Source of the DNA: an uncultured Acetobacteraceae bacterium
GTDB taxonomy: Bacteria; Pseudomonadota; Alphaproteobacteria; Acetobacterales; Acetobacteraceae
Reading direction: 5' to 3'
DNA: 64,000 bases
NCBI GenBank assembly: GCA_946476985.1
Contig: CAMKWS010000005.1
Coordinates: 1 to 64,000, forward strand
Both the position numbers and the translations under genes were made by a program. Below, piece after piece: positions 28,100-37,520 of this stretch (position 1 is the first letter of the stretch; the number at the start of each line of letters is the position of its first letter). The notes under the pieces are model-generated. The model was not told the origin of the DNA. It ran no database searches and was given only the letters and a program-made list of their open reading frames with translations.

Positions 28100-29170
28100 T
28101 CAGAAACCCTCCGTCAGCGTTGCTGGGGACAATGATGAAAATCCATAATGACGTAACCAGCGCAGGTCACTCTCATAGAAAGAGCGAAGGTCTGCGATAC
28201 CATTCTTCAACATCGCCAGACGTTCAATTCCCATCCCAAAGGCAAACCCCTGCCATTCAGCAGAATTCACGCCACAATTACTTAAAACGCGAGCATGAAC
28301 CATACCGGCGCCCAGCACCTCGAGCCAATCAGCTCCTGCACCAATAACGCCAGTCTCTTTAGACCACCCGATATCTACCTCCATGGAAGGCTCAGTAAAC
28401 GGGAAATATGACGCACGAAAACGCACAGGAAGATCAGGCTTATTGAAAAAGACACGCAGGAACTCAATCAAGCAACCTTTGAGATGACCAAGCGTAATGC
28501 ACTTATCAATCACCAAGCCTTCGCATTGATGAAACATTGGTGAATGTGTGGCATCATGGTCGGCACGGTAGGTTCGGCCTGGCGCGATGATACGAATAGG
28601 TGGCTCCTGCTGGAGCATCGTACGGATCTGCACACCAGATGTCTGGGTCCGCAATACACGTTGTTCATCATCCCCTTCTATACCAGGCAGATAGAACGTA
28701 TCTTGCTCAGTCCGAGCTGGATGATGCTCAGGTGTATTCAGTGCCGAAAAATTGTGCCACTGGCTCTCAATATCGGGGCCTTCAGCAAGGCGGAAGCCCA
28801 TAGCTGCAAAGATTGTCGTAATCTCTTCAATCGTGCGGCTGATGGGATGAATCAACCCCGAACGGGCAGAAGCAGGTGGCTGAGTAATATCAACACGCTC
28901 TGCTTGCAAACGCTGCTGTAAGGCGTCTTCTTCAATCTCTTTTCCACGCGCTTCGATCAGTTTCGTCAACTCATCACGTAGACGATTCAAGGACTGGCCG
29001 CGCTCTTTTCTCTCCTCATGTGGGAAAGAACCAAGCTGGCGTAATAAGCCGGTCAATTTACCCGAACGCCCTAACACCCCCACACGCACTACATCCCATT
29101 CAGCATGGTTTTGTGCTTGCGCCAGGGCTTCAAGCGTCTCACTTTTCAGATTTTCAAGGTCACTGGCCAT
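28100..29170 (-). CDS. pheS: phenylalanyl-tRNA synthetase alpha subunit
   Basis: The catalytic alpha chain (class II) of phenylalanyl-tRNA synthetase. An N-terminal coiled coil is followed by motif 1 (EITTIFAAMGFRLAEGPDIE), motif 2 (IAPGRTYRADHDATHSPMFHQ) and motif 3 (GFAFGMGIERLAML). The length of 356 residues is usual. It lies in the order rpmI-rplT-pheS-pheT on the minus strand, with a terminator in the 187-base rplT-pheS gap that may act as an attenuator. Confidence 0.97.
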   Translation of the reverse strand: MASDLENLKSETLEALAQAQNHAEWDVVRVGVLGRSGKLTGLLRQLGSFPHEERKERGQSLNRLRDELTKLIEARGKEIEEDALQQRLQAERVDITQPPASARSGLIHPISRTIEEITTIFAAMGFRLAEGPDIESQWHNFSALNTPEHHPARTEQDTFYLPGIEGDDEQRVLRTQTSGVQIRTMLQQEPPIRIIAPGRTYRADHDATHSPMFHQCEGLVIDKCITLGHLKGCLIEFLRVFFNKPDLPVRFRASYFPFTEPSMEVDIGWSKETGVIGAGADWLEVLGAGMVHARVLSNCGVNSAEWQGFAFGMGIERLAMLKNGIADLRSFYESDLRWLRHYGFSSLSPATLTEGF

Positions 29171-29256
29171 AGCCTATCTTCCAACAACTTTAAGAGCCTG
29201 TTTCAAAAACCATTCAGCCACATAATATCATGGCCCAAAAGTTTCTGAAGCAGCCT

Positions 29257-29294
29257 CAAAGAAAAACGGGCCACCCTGTTGCCAGAGTAGCCCG
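29257..29294 (-). terminator. terminator/possible attenuator in the pheST leader
   Basis: On the minus strand CGGGCTACTCTG (29294-29283) pairs with CAGGGTGGCCCG (29278-29267) over 12 positions, including G-U pairs, with a GCAA loop, followed by TTTTTCTTT. It ends the rpmI-rplT transcript or controls read-through into pheST. Confidence 0.8.
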
Positions 29295-29357
29295 CTAATC
29301 ACGTCTCCCCTACCACACAGACTCGCAAAGCTCATCTATACGATAGAAAGATATTTC

Positions 29358-29711
29358 TTACAGGGCTGCCTGGGCCTTGCGTACGATCTCAGCAAAAGCA
29401 GCTGCATCATCATAAGCAATTGCGGCAAGAACCTTACGGTCGATCTCAATACCAGCCTTGTTCAAACCGTTGATGAAACGGCTATATGTCAGGCCGTGCT
29501 CACGCACAGCAGCACTGATACGCTGGATCCACAGGGAGCGGAAATCACGCTTTTTGTTGCGACGGTCACGGTACGCATAGCGCAGTGCCTTCTCAACACG
29601 CTCAAGAGCGATGCGATAATTCGTAGAAGAACGCCCGCGATAGCCTTTAGCTAACTCAAGAACCTTCTTATGACGGGCATGGGTGGTCGTACCCCGTTTA
29701 ACACGTGCCAT
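29358..29711 (-). CDS. rplT: 50S ribosomal protein L20
   Basis: A 117-residue basic ribosomal protein that binds 23S rRNA early in 50S assembly. It begins [27 protein letters not shown] and contains [23 protein letters not shown], the family signature. It follows rpmI by 14 bases. L20 represses this operon in several bacteria through a leader that mimics its rRNA site; the upstream region here was not recognisable as such. Confidence 0.98.
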   Translation of the reverse strand: MARVKRGTTTHARHKKVLELAKGYRGRSSTNYRIALERVEKALRYAYRDRRNKKRDFRSLWIQRISAAVREHGLTYSRFINGLNKAGIEIDRKVLAAIAYDDAAAFAEIVRKAQAAL

Positions 29712-29725
29712 GGTCTTTTATCTCC

Positions 29726-29929
29726 TTATGACAGCCCGTAGGGCGCCCACTGTTTGATGGTACGTGCATCCATATCCGTCATTGTCTGCGGACCACGGTT
29801 GCTGCGTTTCATCTTTTGCGGACGGTTAATCAGGCCATGGCGTTTGTTACCCGGACCACTCATCACCTTACCGGTCGCGGTGATTTTAAACCGCTTCTTG
29901 ACCGAAGACTTCGTCTTCATCTTGGGCAT
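29726..29929 (-). CDS. rpmI: 50S ribosomal protein L35
   Basis: A 67-residue basic protein beginning [20 protein letters not shown], with the internal NKRHGLI block typical of L35. The start is ATG 29929, preceded by AAGGAGAATAAA. The frame continues upstream to 30058, but that part is non-homologous leader. Unlike many bacteria, infC is not immediately upstream: the next gene is the divergent glucose dehydrogenase. Confidence 0.97.
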   Translation of the reverse strand: MPKMKTKSSVKKRFKITATGKVMSGPGNKRHGLINRPQKMKRSNRGPQTMTDMDARTIKQWAPYGLS

Positions 29930-30322
29930 TTTATTCTCCTTCAGTTCAAAAGCCACACCACCAAAGTAGTATGACCGCACGGCCGGGCATGCCACTTTTA
30001 TGGCCCGGACGCGTGCACAACCTGCTGCGCTTATAAGCAGAACAGCCCCCTGCCTCAAGAGAAAAACACGCCACTTCCATGTTTTTCTTCAGCCGCACAC
30101 AACTTACATAAAGGATGCTGTTTAGTAACAACGCTCTAATATTTTATTTATTATACAAAAAATTAGCGTTTTTGCCCTATATTTGCCCGAAATGTTACCA
30201 GAAAATCTTGACCCGCCCACCCTTCCATGTGCTTAAACGTAAACGACTGGGTATCGCAGCGGACCTTGCTTGCAAAGGTTGCGTTATCTGTGAATCGACA
30301 TTTAGCAATCTGAGGCTTTTCT
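29930..30322. promoter_or_regulatory. divergent intergenic region rpmI / glucose dehydrogenase
   Basis: These 393 bases hold no convincing gene. On the minus strand a TATAAT at 30155-30150 is the best -10 candidate for rpmI-rplT. On the plus strand TTGACC at 30208-30213 with GCTTAA 17 bases later is a weak promoter candidate for the dehydrogenase. The part nearest the dehydrogenase is GC-richer than the AT-rich centre. Confidence 0.3.
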
Positions 30323-32776
30323 ATGTCCTCCACACCCCAAAAAGAGGGGCTTTGGGCTCAGCTTGTCGCCATCGCTATGGCACTGGTTGGGCTCCTACTG
30401 CTCGCTGGTGGTATTTATTCCATCATTGAAGGCGGTCCCCTTTACTATTTCTTCAGCGGCTTGGGCATTCTGCTCAGCGCTTTTCTTATTTTCAGACGCA
30501 ACCCGGTCGGCATGGCACTATACGCCGTTGTTCTGCTCGGCACGCTCATCTGGGCTCTTTGCCTCGTTGGGCTAGACTTCTGGAGCCTGCTACCGCGTCT
30601 TGACGTCGTTCTTGTTATTGGCGTTGTCCTTCTTCTTCCTTTTGTCAGTGAACCACTTACCCCAAGCCGTGCTGCAACATGGCCCCTAGGGCTTGGTATC
30701 ATTCTCAGTGCAGTAGCTCTTATCGTCTCTGTATGTATGGACCCCGCTGAGATCAGCGGCTCTCTTTCAGAAGAGCTCGTGAACTCTGCTCCTGCAAATC
30801 CGGAGAATGTCCCTGCTAATGACTGGCTCTCTTACGCACGCACACAAGATGGTAACCACTGGTCACCTCTCGCTCAGATCAATACAAAGAACGTAAAAGA
30901 TCTTAAGGTTGCATGGGTTCTCCGCACAGGTGATCTACTCGATCGCTCTCGCGATCCCGGTGAAGCTACCAACGAAGCAACACCTCTAGAGTTTGATAAC
31001 ACGCTCTACTTCTGCACCTTGCATCAGAAAGTCTTCGCAGTAGATGCCACAACCGGCAAAACAAAATGGGTATTTGACCCACAACTACATGTTAAGCCGA
31101 CCTTCCAGCATCTTACATGCCGTGGTGTGAGTGCACATTCCGCACCAGCCAACCCTGTAGATAGCAGTGGCCATGCTGTTGCCCTTAAAGACTGTGCAAA
31201 ACGTATCATTGCTATGGTCAATGATGGCCGCATGGTTGAGATTGATGCCGCTACTGGTAAAGCCTGCCGCGACTTTGGGCAGGATGGACAAGTAGACCTA
31301 CGCTTCTCTCATCAGCCTTACACAACACTTGGTGAATATGCACCAACCTCTCCTCCAGTTGTGACGGATAAACTCATTATCGTTAACAGTGCTGTTAAAG
31401 ATAACGGGTCTGTTCAGCAGCCTTCTGGGGCGACACGCGCTTATGATGTTTATACAGGTAAGCTCGTTTGGGTATTTGATGCTGCTAATCATGACCCGAA
31501 CGAAATGCCAAGTGAACAACATCCGCATTTTCACCCGAACTCTCCTAACTCTTGGTCCGTCTCTTCTTACGATAAGAAGCTGAACATGGTGTACATCCCT
31601 ATGGGCGTTGGCACACCTGACCAATGGGGTGGGTATCGTGATGATGACGCCGAGCGCTACCCTCCTGGGGTTATTGCGTTGAATGCAGATACAGGCAAAC
31701 TTGTATGGTTCTATCAGACCGTTCACCATGACCTTTGGGACATGGATGCCTCTGCGCAACCAAACCTTGTGGATATTACCCAAAAAGATGGTAGCCAAGT
31801 TCCAGCAATTTATATCCCAACAAAGAGTGGTGATATTTTCGTTCTGGATCGCCGCACAGGCAAACCTATTGTTCCTGTAACAGAGGTTCCTGCTCCAGGT
31901 GGCGCTGCAACAGGCGACCATACAAGCCCTACACAGCCGCATTCTGCCCTGAGCTTACGCCCAGAGAAACCTCTCTCTGACCGTGACATCTGGGGGGCCA
32001 CCATCCTCGACCAGATGGTATGTAGCGTGTATTTCCATAGCCTCCGCTATGAAGGGCCTTACACACCACCTTCCGTCCAAGGAACACTCGTCTTCCCTGG
32101 GGACCTTGGTATGTTCGAATGGGGTGGGCTTGCTGTAGACCCACGACGTGAAGTTGCCTTCACCAACCCAATCTCCATTCCTTTTGTGTCCACCTTGGTG
32201 CCTCGTGGGCCTAACAACCCTCGTTGGCCACAAGCAGACAGCAAAGCAGGGCCTGGTGGTGAAACAGGGCTGCAGCCAAATTATGGCATTCCTTATGCTA
32301 TTAATCTGCACCCCTTCATGGACCCACTGCTGACCAAAATCGGTATTCCTGTTCCATGCCGTACGCCACCATGGGGTACAGTGGCCGGGATCGATCTTCG
32401 TACAAATAAGGTCGTCTGGCAGCATCGCAATGGTACACTGCGTGACTCTCTGCATGGGTCTGTGCTGCCAATGCCACTTCCACCTATTAAGCTTGGCGTT
32501 CCAAGCCTTGGTGGGCCTTTGGCAACAGCCGGAAATCTTGCTTTCCTAACCTCCACACAAGACTACTATATCCGCGCCTACGATATGACGACAGGTCATG
32601 TTATTTGGAGTGATCGCCTCCCTGCTGGGGCACAATCTTCTCCTATGACCTACAGCATCAATGGCCGGCAATATATTGTCACCTATGCTGGGGGACATGG
32701 ATCCTTCCTAAGTAAAATGGGCGATTATTTGATTGCCTATGCTTTGCCTACAAAGGATGAAGCTACTGCAAAATGA
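30323..32776 (+). CDS. gcd: PQQ-dependent membrane glucose dehydrogenase
   Basis: Oxidises glucose (and other aldoses) to the lactone on the periplasmic side and passes electrons to ubiquinone, a hallmark of acetic acid bacteria. 817 residues: five membrane helices in the first 140 residues, then an eight-bladed quinoprotein propeller with W-motif repeats such as LKVAWVLRTGD, AVDATTGKTKWVFDP, VYTGKLVWVFDA and ALNADTGKLVWFYQTVHHDLWDMD, and the catalytic region around RGVSAHSAP. Length and order match mGDH. A strong terminator follows. No pqq genes are in the window. Confidence 0.96.
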   Translation: MSSTPQKEGLWAQLVAIAMALVGLLLLAGGIYSIIEGGPLYYFFSGLGILLSAFLIFRRNPVGMALYAVVLLGTLIWALCLVGLDFWSLLPRLDVVLVIGVVLLLPFVSEPLTPSRAATWPLGLGIILSAVALIVSVCMDPAEISGSLSEELVNSAPANPENVPANDWLSYARTQDGNHWSPLAQINTKNVKDLKVAWVLRTGDLLDRSRDPGEATNEATPLEFDNTLYFCTLHQKVFAVDATTGKTKWVFDPQLHVKPTFQHLTCRGVSAHSAPANPVDSSGHAVALKDCAKRIIAMVNDGRMVEIDAATGKACRDFGQDGQVDLRFSHQPYTTLGEYAPTSPPVVTDKLIIVNSAVKDNGSVQQPSGATRAYDVYTGKLVWVFDAANHDPNEMPSEQHPHFHPNSPNSWSVSSYDKKLNMVYIPMGVGTPDQWGGYRDDDAERYPPGVIALNADTGKLVWFYQTVHHDLWDMDASAQPNLVDITQKDGSQVPAIYIPTKSGDIFVLDRRTGKPIVPVTEVPAPGGAATGDHTSPTQPHSALSLRPEKPLSDRDIWGATILDQMVCSVYFHSLRYEGPYTPPSVQGTLVFPGDLGMFEWGGLAVDPRREVAFTNPISIPFVSTLVPRGPNNPRWPQADSKAGPGGETGLQPNYGIPYAINLHPFMDPLLTKIGIPVPCRTPPWGTVAGIDLRTNKVVWQHRNGTLRDSLHGSVLPMPLPPIKLGVPSLGGPLATAGNLAFLTSTQDYYIRAYDMTTGHVIWSDRLPAGAQSSPMTYSINGRQYIVTYAGGHGSFLSKMGDYLIAYALPTKDEATAK

Positions 32777-32803
32777 CGCTCTGTAAGATGATCGTCATAA
32801 CCT

Positions 32804-32842
32804 AAAAAAAGAGGGCTACTTGAAAAAGTAGCCCCCTTTTTT
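32804..32842 (+). terminator. terminator of glucose dehydrogenase
   Basis: GGGCTACTT (32813-32821) and AAGTAGCCC (32826-32834) form a perfect 9-bp stem with a 4-base loop, between an A7 tract and a T6 tract, about 28 bases after the gcd stop. Confidence 0.92.
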
Positions 32843-32942
32843 ACACCCCTTTATTACAAAAGGCTTTAAGGAGGCGCCTCATTCGCTACAAAATCACCAC
32901 ACATAAAAACTTTCTTATTTCCTATCAAAAAAATACGCATAT

Positions 32943-32969
32943 CCTAACTATCCTTCCGGCATAGTTAGG
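32943..32969. promoter_or_regulatory. inverted repeat overlapping a promoter
   Basis: CCTAACTAT (32943-32951) and ATAGTTAGG (32961-32969) are exact inverse complements around a 9-base spacer. A TATAAA -10-like box begins at 32971, so the palindrome covers the promoter spacer of the small secreted-protein gene and could be a repressor or activator site. Confidence 0.4.
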
Positions 32970-33024
32970 TATAAAATGTGACCCGTATTTTGTTATTTAG
33001 CTCACTTCATAAGAAAGGGTCTTC

Positions 33025-33303
33025 ATGATGTCCCGTCGCGTTGCTGCTTTTGCTCTTATTGCTGGTACCCTCACAGGCCACGCTGCCCTTGCCCACGAAA
33101 AGGCACATGCTTGCCGCAACGAGAAAGGGCAGTTCGCAAAATGTGAGAAAGCAAAAGTTAAAGCGAAAGCTAAACCTTGCCGCGACAAGAAAGGCCATTT
33201 TGCAAAATGCGAAAAAACAGAGGTAAAAGCCACTGTACAACCAGTCGCTAAAGCAAGTGCTAACCCTCTAAAATCCGACATCCCAGCAGCAACAGCTCAC
33301 TAA
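33025..33303 (+). CDS. small secreted protein with two CRxxKGxFAKCE repeats
   Basis: A 92-residue protein with a clear signal peptide (residues 1-23, ending AALA). The mature part has two copies of a motif: CRNEKGQFAKCEK and CRDKKGHFAKCEK, separated by a Lys/Ala stretch (AKVKAKAK), then a Pro/Ala tail. Each repeat has two cysteines nine residues apart that could form a disulfide or bind a metal. Function is unknown. It is monocistronic, between its own palindromic promoter and a strong terminator. ATG 33028 is an alternative start. Confidence 0.7.
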   Translation: MMSRRVAAFALIAGTLTGHAALAHEKAHACRNEKGQFAKCEKAKVKAKAKPCRDKKGHFAKCEKTEVKATVQPVAKASANPLKSDIPAATAH

Positions 33304-33361
33304 TTGTGAGTAATTGATCTGTCCATTCACACGGGCACGACAGGACTAAAATCATAAATAT

Positions 33362-33402
33362 AAAAACCCCCTTCATAAGGTCTATGAAGGGGGTTTTTAT
33401 AT
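33362..33402. terminator. bidirectional terminator between the small secreted gene and sufE
   Basis: AAAAACCCCCTTCATA (33362-33377) and TATGAAGGGGGTTTTT (33383-33398) form a perfect 16-bp stem with a 5-base loop and A/T tracts on both sides, between converging genes. Confidence 0.95.
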
Positions 33403-33427
33403 AATCTCAGATCAGCAAAAAGCGTCG

Positions 33428-33880
33428 TTACGCCGCAGCACAGTTTCGAATAGCCTGAGCCATTGCCTCAACGCCATTGCCACGATTAGCCGACAGCGCT
33501 TTAACCAACCCAAGCTCATGTAAGAATGCAGGGTCTGTATCTAAAATTTCATCACGTGTACGCCCTGAATAGACACGCAATAAAAGCGCAACCAAGCCTT
33601 GGACAATCGCAGCGTCAGAAGCCCCAGAAAAAAAGAGTTTCCCCTCTTCTTCTTTTACCTCCAACCACACTTGGCTCTGGCACCCTGGTACACGGTGGGC
33701 ATCATTCTGCCATTCTTGAGGGAAAGTTGGTAACTTACGTCCAAGCTCGATAATATATTGATATCTCTCCATCCAATCATCAAATAAGGAGAGTTCGCCA
33801 TCTATGGCCGCAACTGCATCGACTGCTTTATCCTCTTGAGATGTTACAAAGCAGTTCGCCTGTGTATCAGCCATTACCAT
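33428..33880 (-). CDS. sufE: cysteine desulfuration protein SufE
   Basis: SufE accepts persulfide sulfur from the desulfurase SufS and passes it to the iron-sulfur scaffold. The acceptor cysteine lies in the conserved HRVPGCQSQVWLEV. The C-terminal YSGRTRDEIL and LSANRGNGVEAMAQAIRN blocks are typical. About 150 residues from ATG 33880; ATG 33874 and 33901 are alternatives. It stands alone, away from other suf genes, a common arrangement in alphaproteobacteria. Confidence 0.95.
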   Translation of the reverse strand: MVMADTQANCFVTSQEDKAVDAVAAIDGELSLFDDWMERYQYIIELGRKLPTFPQEWQNDAHRVPGCQSQVWLEVKEEEGKLFFSGASDAAIVQGLVALLLRVYSGRTRDEILDTDPAFLHELGLVKALSANRGNGVEAMAQAIRNCAAA

Positions 33881-34045
33881 ATAATCCCTTTGCCTTAACA
33901 ACCTACCTACATCATGCCACTATCTATCCGACTAGCCGACTAGATAGACAACAGCACTACAGAGTGACATATCGCCCTCTGCTACATTGAGCATACTATA
34001 AATACAAAGCTCATTTGGGGAATAGATCATCCCCTAGGAAGCACT

Positions 34046-35554
34046 TTAACTACTCTTCACAAAAGGAAGAACTACAGTCAGAATTGTGCCCTCTCCTAAG
34101 GTACTTTCCACTTTTACGTCACCATGCTGTGCTACAGCAAAGCTATAAACACCAGCAAGGCCAAGCCCTGTACCTTTACCATCAGACTTAGTTGTGAAGA
34201 ACGGCTCAAAAATGTGGCTCTGGATCTCTTCCGACATCCCCTCACCATCATCACTAACAGACAAAGCAAGTGCGCAATTCTTATCACACTCTCCAGATAT
34301 GCCCTCCAAAGAACGCTTTATCTTCTTGGCACTCATTGTCACAGTGCCTCCATCTGGCATGGCATCTCTGGCATTTACACAGAGGTTAAGCAAAGCCATC
34401 TCTAATTGCTGCGGATTTGTCAGCACCCCAGGAAGACCTTCTTCTGGTACGGACAAATTAAACCGAATAGCCGGATCCGCCCCGTAGAAACTCTGCCTAA
34501 AGAGCTGCACACGTTCTTCTAAAAAAGAGACAATATCAATGATACTCGCTTTATCAGACTGCCCAGCACGCCCAAACTGCAACAAGCGTTTGATGAGGCC
34601 TTCTCCTCGATTTACGGCTGAAAAAGCCTGCTCTAGCCACCTCACGCGGGACGCTTGAGCTTTTTCGCCATCTTGGTTGAGCTCACCCAGCATGTCCAAG
34701 CAACTTGTTAGCACCGCAAGCAGATTGTTAAAATCATGCGCTACCCCGCCAGCAAGACGCCCAAGGGCCTCCAATCGCTCAGCATTATTTAGACGTTTTT
34801 CCATCATCACACGCTGTGTGACGTCACGGTCAGCACATACCTGCCAAGATCCTTCTAATCCGGCCTCTTCTGGCCATCTTAAGGCAAATCGTACAATCTG
34901 ATGCCATGTAAGACGGGCATTTTCATCTTCAGAAGGTGCAACTTCGACACATTCCTCCGCTTCACCTGTCTTCTGCACCTGCTGGCGCATCTTATTAATC
35001 ACAGGGCGCAAAGCCAGGGCATAATGCTCCGTCTCGTTTGCAGAGGTGATATCGCGATTACTACGAATACAATTACCCTGCGCATCAGAGAAAACTAACC
35101 CAAAGGGAAGACTATCCATTAAGCCACGCAGCAGAACTTGCTCTACACGCAAAGCACGCTGCGCGGCCCAATGCTTATGAGCCTCATATACAAGCGACAA
35201 AACATGCTCGACCTTCCACGGTTTGGGCAGATACGCCACAATACCACCGTGATTCAATGCTGCGACTACTGAGTCTAAATCGGCATAACCCGTCAACAAA
35301 ATAGCACGAGCATCAGAGATCTTATGTGCCGCTTCTAAGAACTGATCACCTGTCATTTCTGGCATATATTGGTCAGAAATAATGACAGACACATCCTGAT
35401 ATTGTTCAAGAAACGCTAGCCCTTCTTTCGGGCTAACCGTTGTCAGCAAATCGCACGTGTCCTCCAAAATATCGCCCAATGCAATGAGAATCTCTTCTTC
35501 ATCATCGACGAGTAAAACACGCGGTCTGGCCCCTGCTGTGATCATCTTACTCAT
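34046..35554 (-). CDS. hybrid histidine kinase with N-terminal receiver
   Basis: 502 residues: an N-terminal receiver domain with an intact acidic pocket (LLVDDEEE), phosphoacceptor Asp61 ([10 protein letters not shown]) and Lys111 (YLPKPW); a PAS-like segment about 140-250; a HisKA dimerisation domain with His273 ([11 protein letters not shown]); and a HATPase domain ([39 protein letters not shown]). There is no membrane span, so it is a cytosolic kinase. Its start overlaps the stop of another kinase gene (ATGA), making a two-kinase operon with no separate response regulator in the window. Confidence 0.85.
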   Translation of the reverse strand: MSKMITAGARPRVLLVDDEEEILIALGDILEDTCDLLTTVSPKEGLAFLEQYQDVSVIISDQYMPEMTGDQFLEAAHKISDARAILLTGYADLDSVVAALNHGGIVAYLPKPWKVEHVLSLVYEAHKHWAAQRALRVEQVLLRGLMDSLPFGLVFSDAQGNCIRSNRDITSANETEHYALALRPVINKMRQQVQKTGEAEECVEVAPSEDENARLTWHQIVRFALRWPEEAGLEGSWQVCADRDVTQRVMMEKRLNNAERLEALGRLAGGVAHDFNNLLAVLTSCLDMLGELNQDGEKAQASRVRWLEQAFSAVNRGEGLIKRLLQFGRAGQSDKASIIDIVSFLEERVQLFRQSFYGADPAIRFNLSVPEEGLPGVLTNPQQLEMALLNLCVNARDAMPDGGTVTMSAKKIKRSLEGISGECDKNCALALSVSDDGEGMSEEIQSHIFEPFFTTKSDGKGTGLGLAGVYSFAVAQHGDVKVESTLGEGTILTVVLPFVKSS

Positions 35555-37413
35555 ACTGCCTTGGCCCCTTTATTCGGATCCTTCACTGCCCAGCCATCTG
35601 ACGTCTCATGAACAGGCAATCTAATCTTAAAACAAGCACCTGGGTTTTTCTGTGCACCAGGGGTCGTCTCATATACATCAATTGTCCCACCATGTGCATC
35701 CACAACGCCATGCACAATAGAAAGACCGAGCCCCGTACCTTTCCCTTGCGCTTTTGTTGTAAAGAATGGGTCGAAAATCCGCTCCCGAACCTTTTCTTCT
35801 ATACCACTGCCATTATCACTAATCACAATCTCATAAACATTATCCTGCAAAAATGTTTCGACTAGGATAAGGCCCGTTTGGCTGTCTTTCTCTTCTTCAG
35901 GCATTTCATTAATGGCATCAACAGAGTTACCGATGATGTTCATCACCGCCTGGTGGAATAACTCTTCTTGGCATACGAGATATTGTGGGGCTTCAAGCCT
36001 GCACTCCACACGAACATCTTTACCCAATCTATGTGCTAAAAGAGCAAGCCCTGTATCAATAGCTTCTCGTGTATCGACAGAACGCCATGTGCCTTCTTCC
36101 AGACGTGAAAAACGTCGCAAGCGCACAACTAACTCTTGGATCCGCCTCAAGCCTGTTTTCATCGACTCAATGCGCGCCATAGCTCGAGCTGCGTGCCGTT
36201 TATTATCATCTAACTGCAAGACAGCTTCCAAAGATGCTAAGCAGCGTTTAACCGTTTCTGCATGACCAAGAGTAAAGGCAAGCGGATTATTGATCTCATG
36301 TGCGATACCAGCAACCAGCTCACCAAGTGACGCCATTTTTGCGGTATGCACTAAACGAAACTGCGCCTGAACAAATTCCCTATTCGCTTCTGCCCTTGCC
36401 TCAGCTAATTGCGTTTCCGCACGCGCTGTCTCTAACGCCACCACAGATTGTTGGCGCTCCCTCTCTCTTTGCATAAACAATTCACGCTCACGCCGGCTAC
36501 GCACCACAGCACGAATATGCAAAGCCAATACACTTGGCGGTGAATCACTTGGGACAAGGTCTGATACACCAGCTTCAAAAAAAGCAGCGCAAGAGCGCTC
36601 TCTAAAATGCTCTTCTGGAACAATACCCAAGATACTAAAAGGGATCTCGCCTTGTTCTTTTAAGGCAGCACGCCGTGCATTAAGAAGCGTACAGAATGTT
36701 AGTGCATCCTCACTATCATCCAGATCTTCTAAAACGATGCAGTCCGGTCCATCACGTCCTGTCAGCCAGCCACCATCCAGCAGCTCGTTAGACCTCATCA
36801 ACGTTGTAACTGTATGGCCATCTCTCCACAGCAACTCCCCCAAACTGGGCGCCTCACCATCCTCCTCTGAGGTTTCATCTTCAAAAGCAGCCAAAGCTGC
36901 TGGAATACTCTCTACATCAAAAGCTGCTTCATCAGCTGGTGGGCGAACAAACACCACTCGAGCCAGCTTCTTTTTAGGTTTTAACTGAAAACTACGCTTC
37001 TCTGCTGCCAATTGCAGCAATGTCTTAATCCGCAGAAAAAGCAAATCTGCATGCGCCGTGCTGGAAAGATATGCATCTGCACCACTTTCAAAACTTTCCA
37101 GTTCAACGCTTGGAGACGAATCATCTGTCAGCATGAGCACAGGCACGCCCTGCATAATGGGGGCCTCTTTAACACGATGAACAAACTGCCCAGCGCTCAT
37201 CCCCTTATATAAGGAGCGGCATACCACAAGGTCGACAGCTCCTTCCCTGCTGCGCGCCTCTAATATGTTGAGCATCTCTTCCGCGCTTTCGCGGCAGGTA
37301 ACATCCATCCCTCTTTGCTGGAGCAACGCTAAGACACGACTCCTCTCTGGACCATCTGGATCCACCAATAGGAGCTTGGCATCTTTTACATCCGGCATAG
37401 GGATAATTTGCAT
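35551..37413 (-). CDS. histidine kinase with two degenerate receiver domains
   Basis: 620 residues: two receiver-like domains (about 10-130 and 150-305), a coiled coil (about 306-355), HisKA with His372 ([12 protein letters not shown]) and HATPase ([41 protein letters not shown]). In receiver 1 the phosphoacceptor position is Arg66 (DLVVCR) and the usual Lys is missing. In receiver 2 the position is Glu229 (DCIVLE). Both are therefore probably pseudo-receivers, while the kinase core is complete. It is cytosolic and translationally coupled to the downstream hybrid kinase. Signal and output are unknown. Confidence 0.8.
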   Translation of the reverse strand: MQIIPMPDVKDAKLLLVDPDGPERSRVLALLQQRGMDVTCRESAEEMLNILEARSREGAVDLVVCRSLYKGMSAGQFVHRVKEAPIMQGVPVLMLTDDSSPSVELESFESGADAYLSSTAHADLLFLRIKTLLQLAAEKRSFQLKPKKKLARVVFVRPPADEAAFDVESIPAALAAFEDETSEEDGEAPSLGELLWRDGHTVTTLMRSNELLDGGWLTGRDGPDCIVLEDLDDSEDALTFCTLLNARRAALKEQGEIPFSILGIVPEEHFRERSCAAFFEAGVSDLVPSDSPPSVLALHIRAVVRSRRERELFMQRERERQQSVVALETARAETQLAEARAEANREFVQAQFRLVHTAKMASLGELVAGIAHEINNPLAFTLGHAETVKRCLASLEAVLQLDDNKRHAARAMARIESMKTGLRRIQELVVRLRRFSRLEEGTWRSVDTREAIDTGLALLAHRLGKDVRVECRLEAPQYLVCQEELFHQAVMNIIGNSVDAINEMPEEEKDSQTGLILVETFLQDNVYEIVISDNGSGIEEKVRERIFDPFFTTKAQGKGTGLGLSIVHGVVDAHGGTIDVYETTPGAQKNPGACFKIRLPVHETSDGWAVKDPNKGAKAV

Positions 37414-37520
37414 TATGGCTCTCTTAAAGTTAGGTGCAGAATAGTATCACGCTTTTGACAGCACCCTTCATATCCGCTTCATTGCCGATATGGCAGAACA
37501 CAGTAAGGTCTGAAATATCC

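Noticed and set aside
29257-29294. T-box riboswitch in the pheST leader
   Set aside because: AGGGTGG resembles part of the T-box, but the rest of the T-box and the specifier domain are absent and T-boxes are not expected in alphaproteobacteria.
33007-33281. Minus-strand Phe/Cys-rich reading frames opposite the small secreted gene
   Set aside because: They are the antisense of Lys/Ala-rich repeats and lack ribosome sites.
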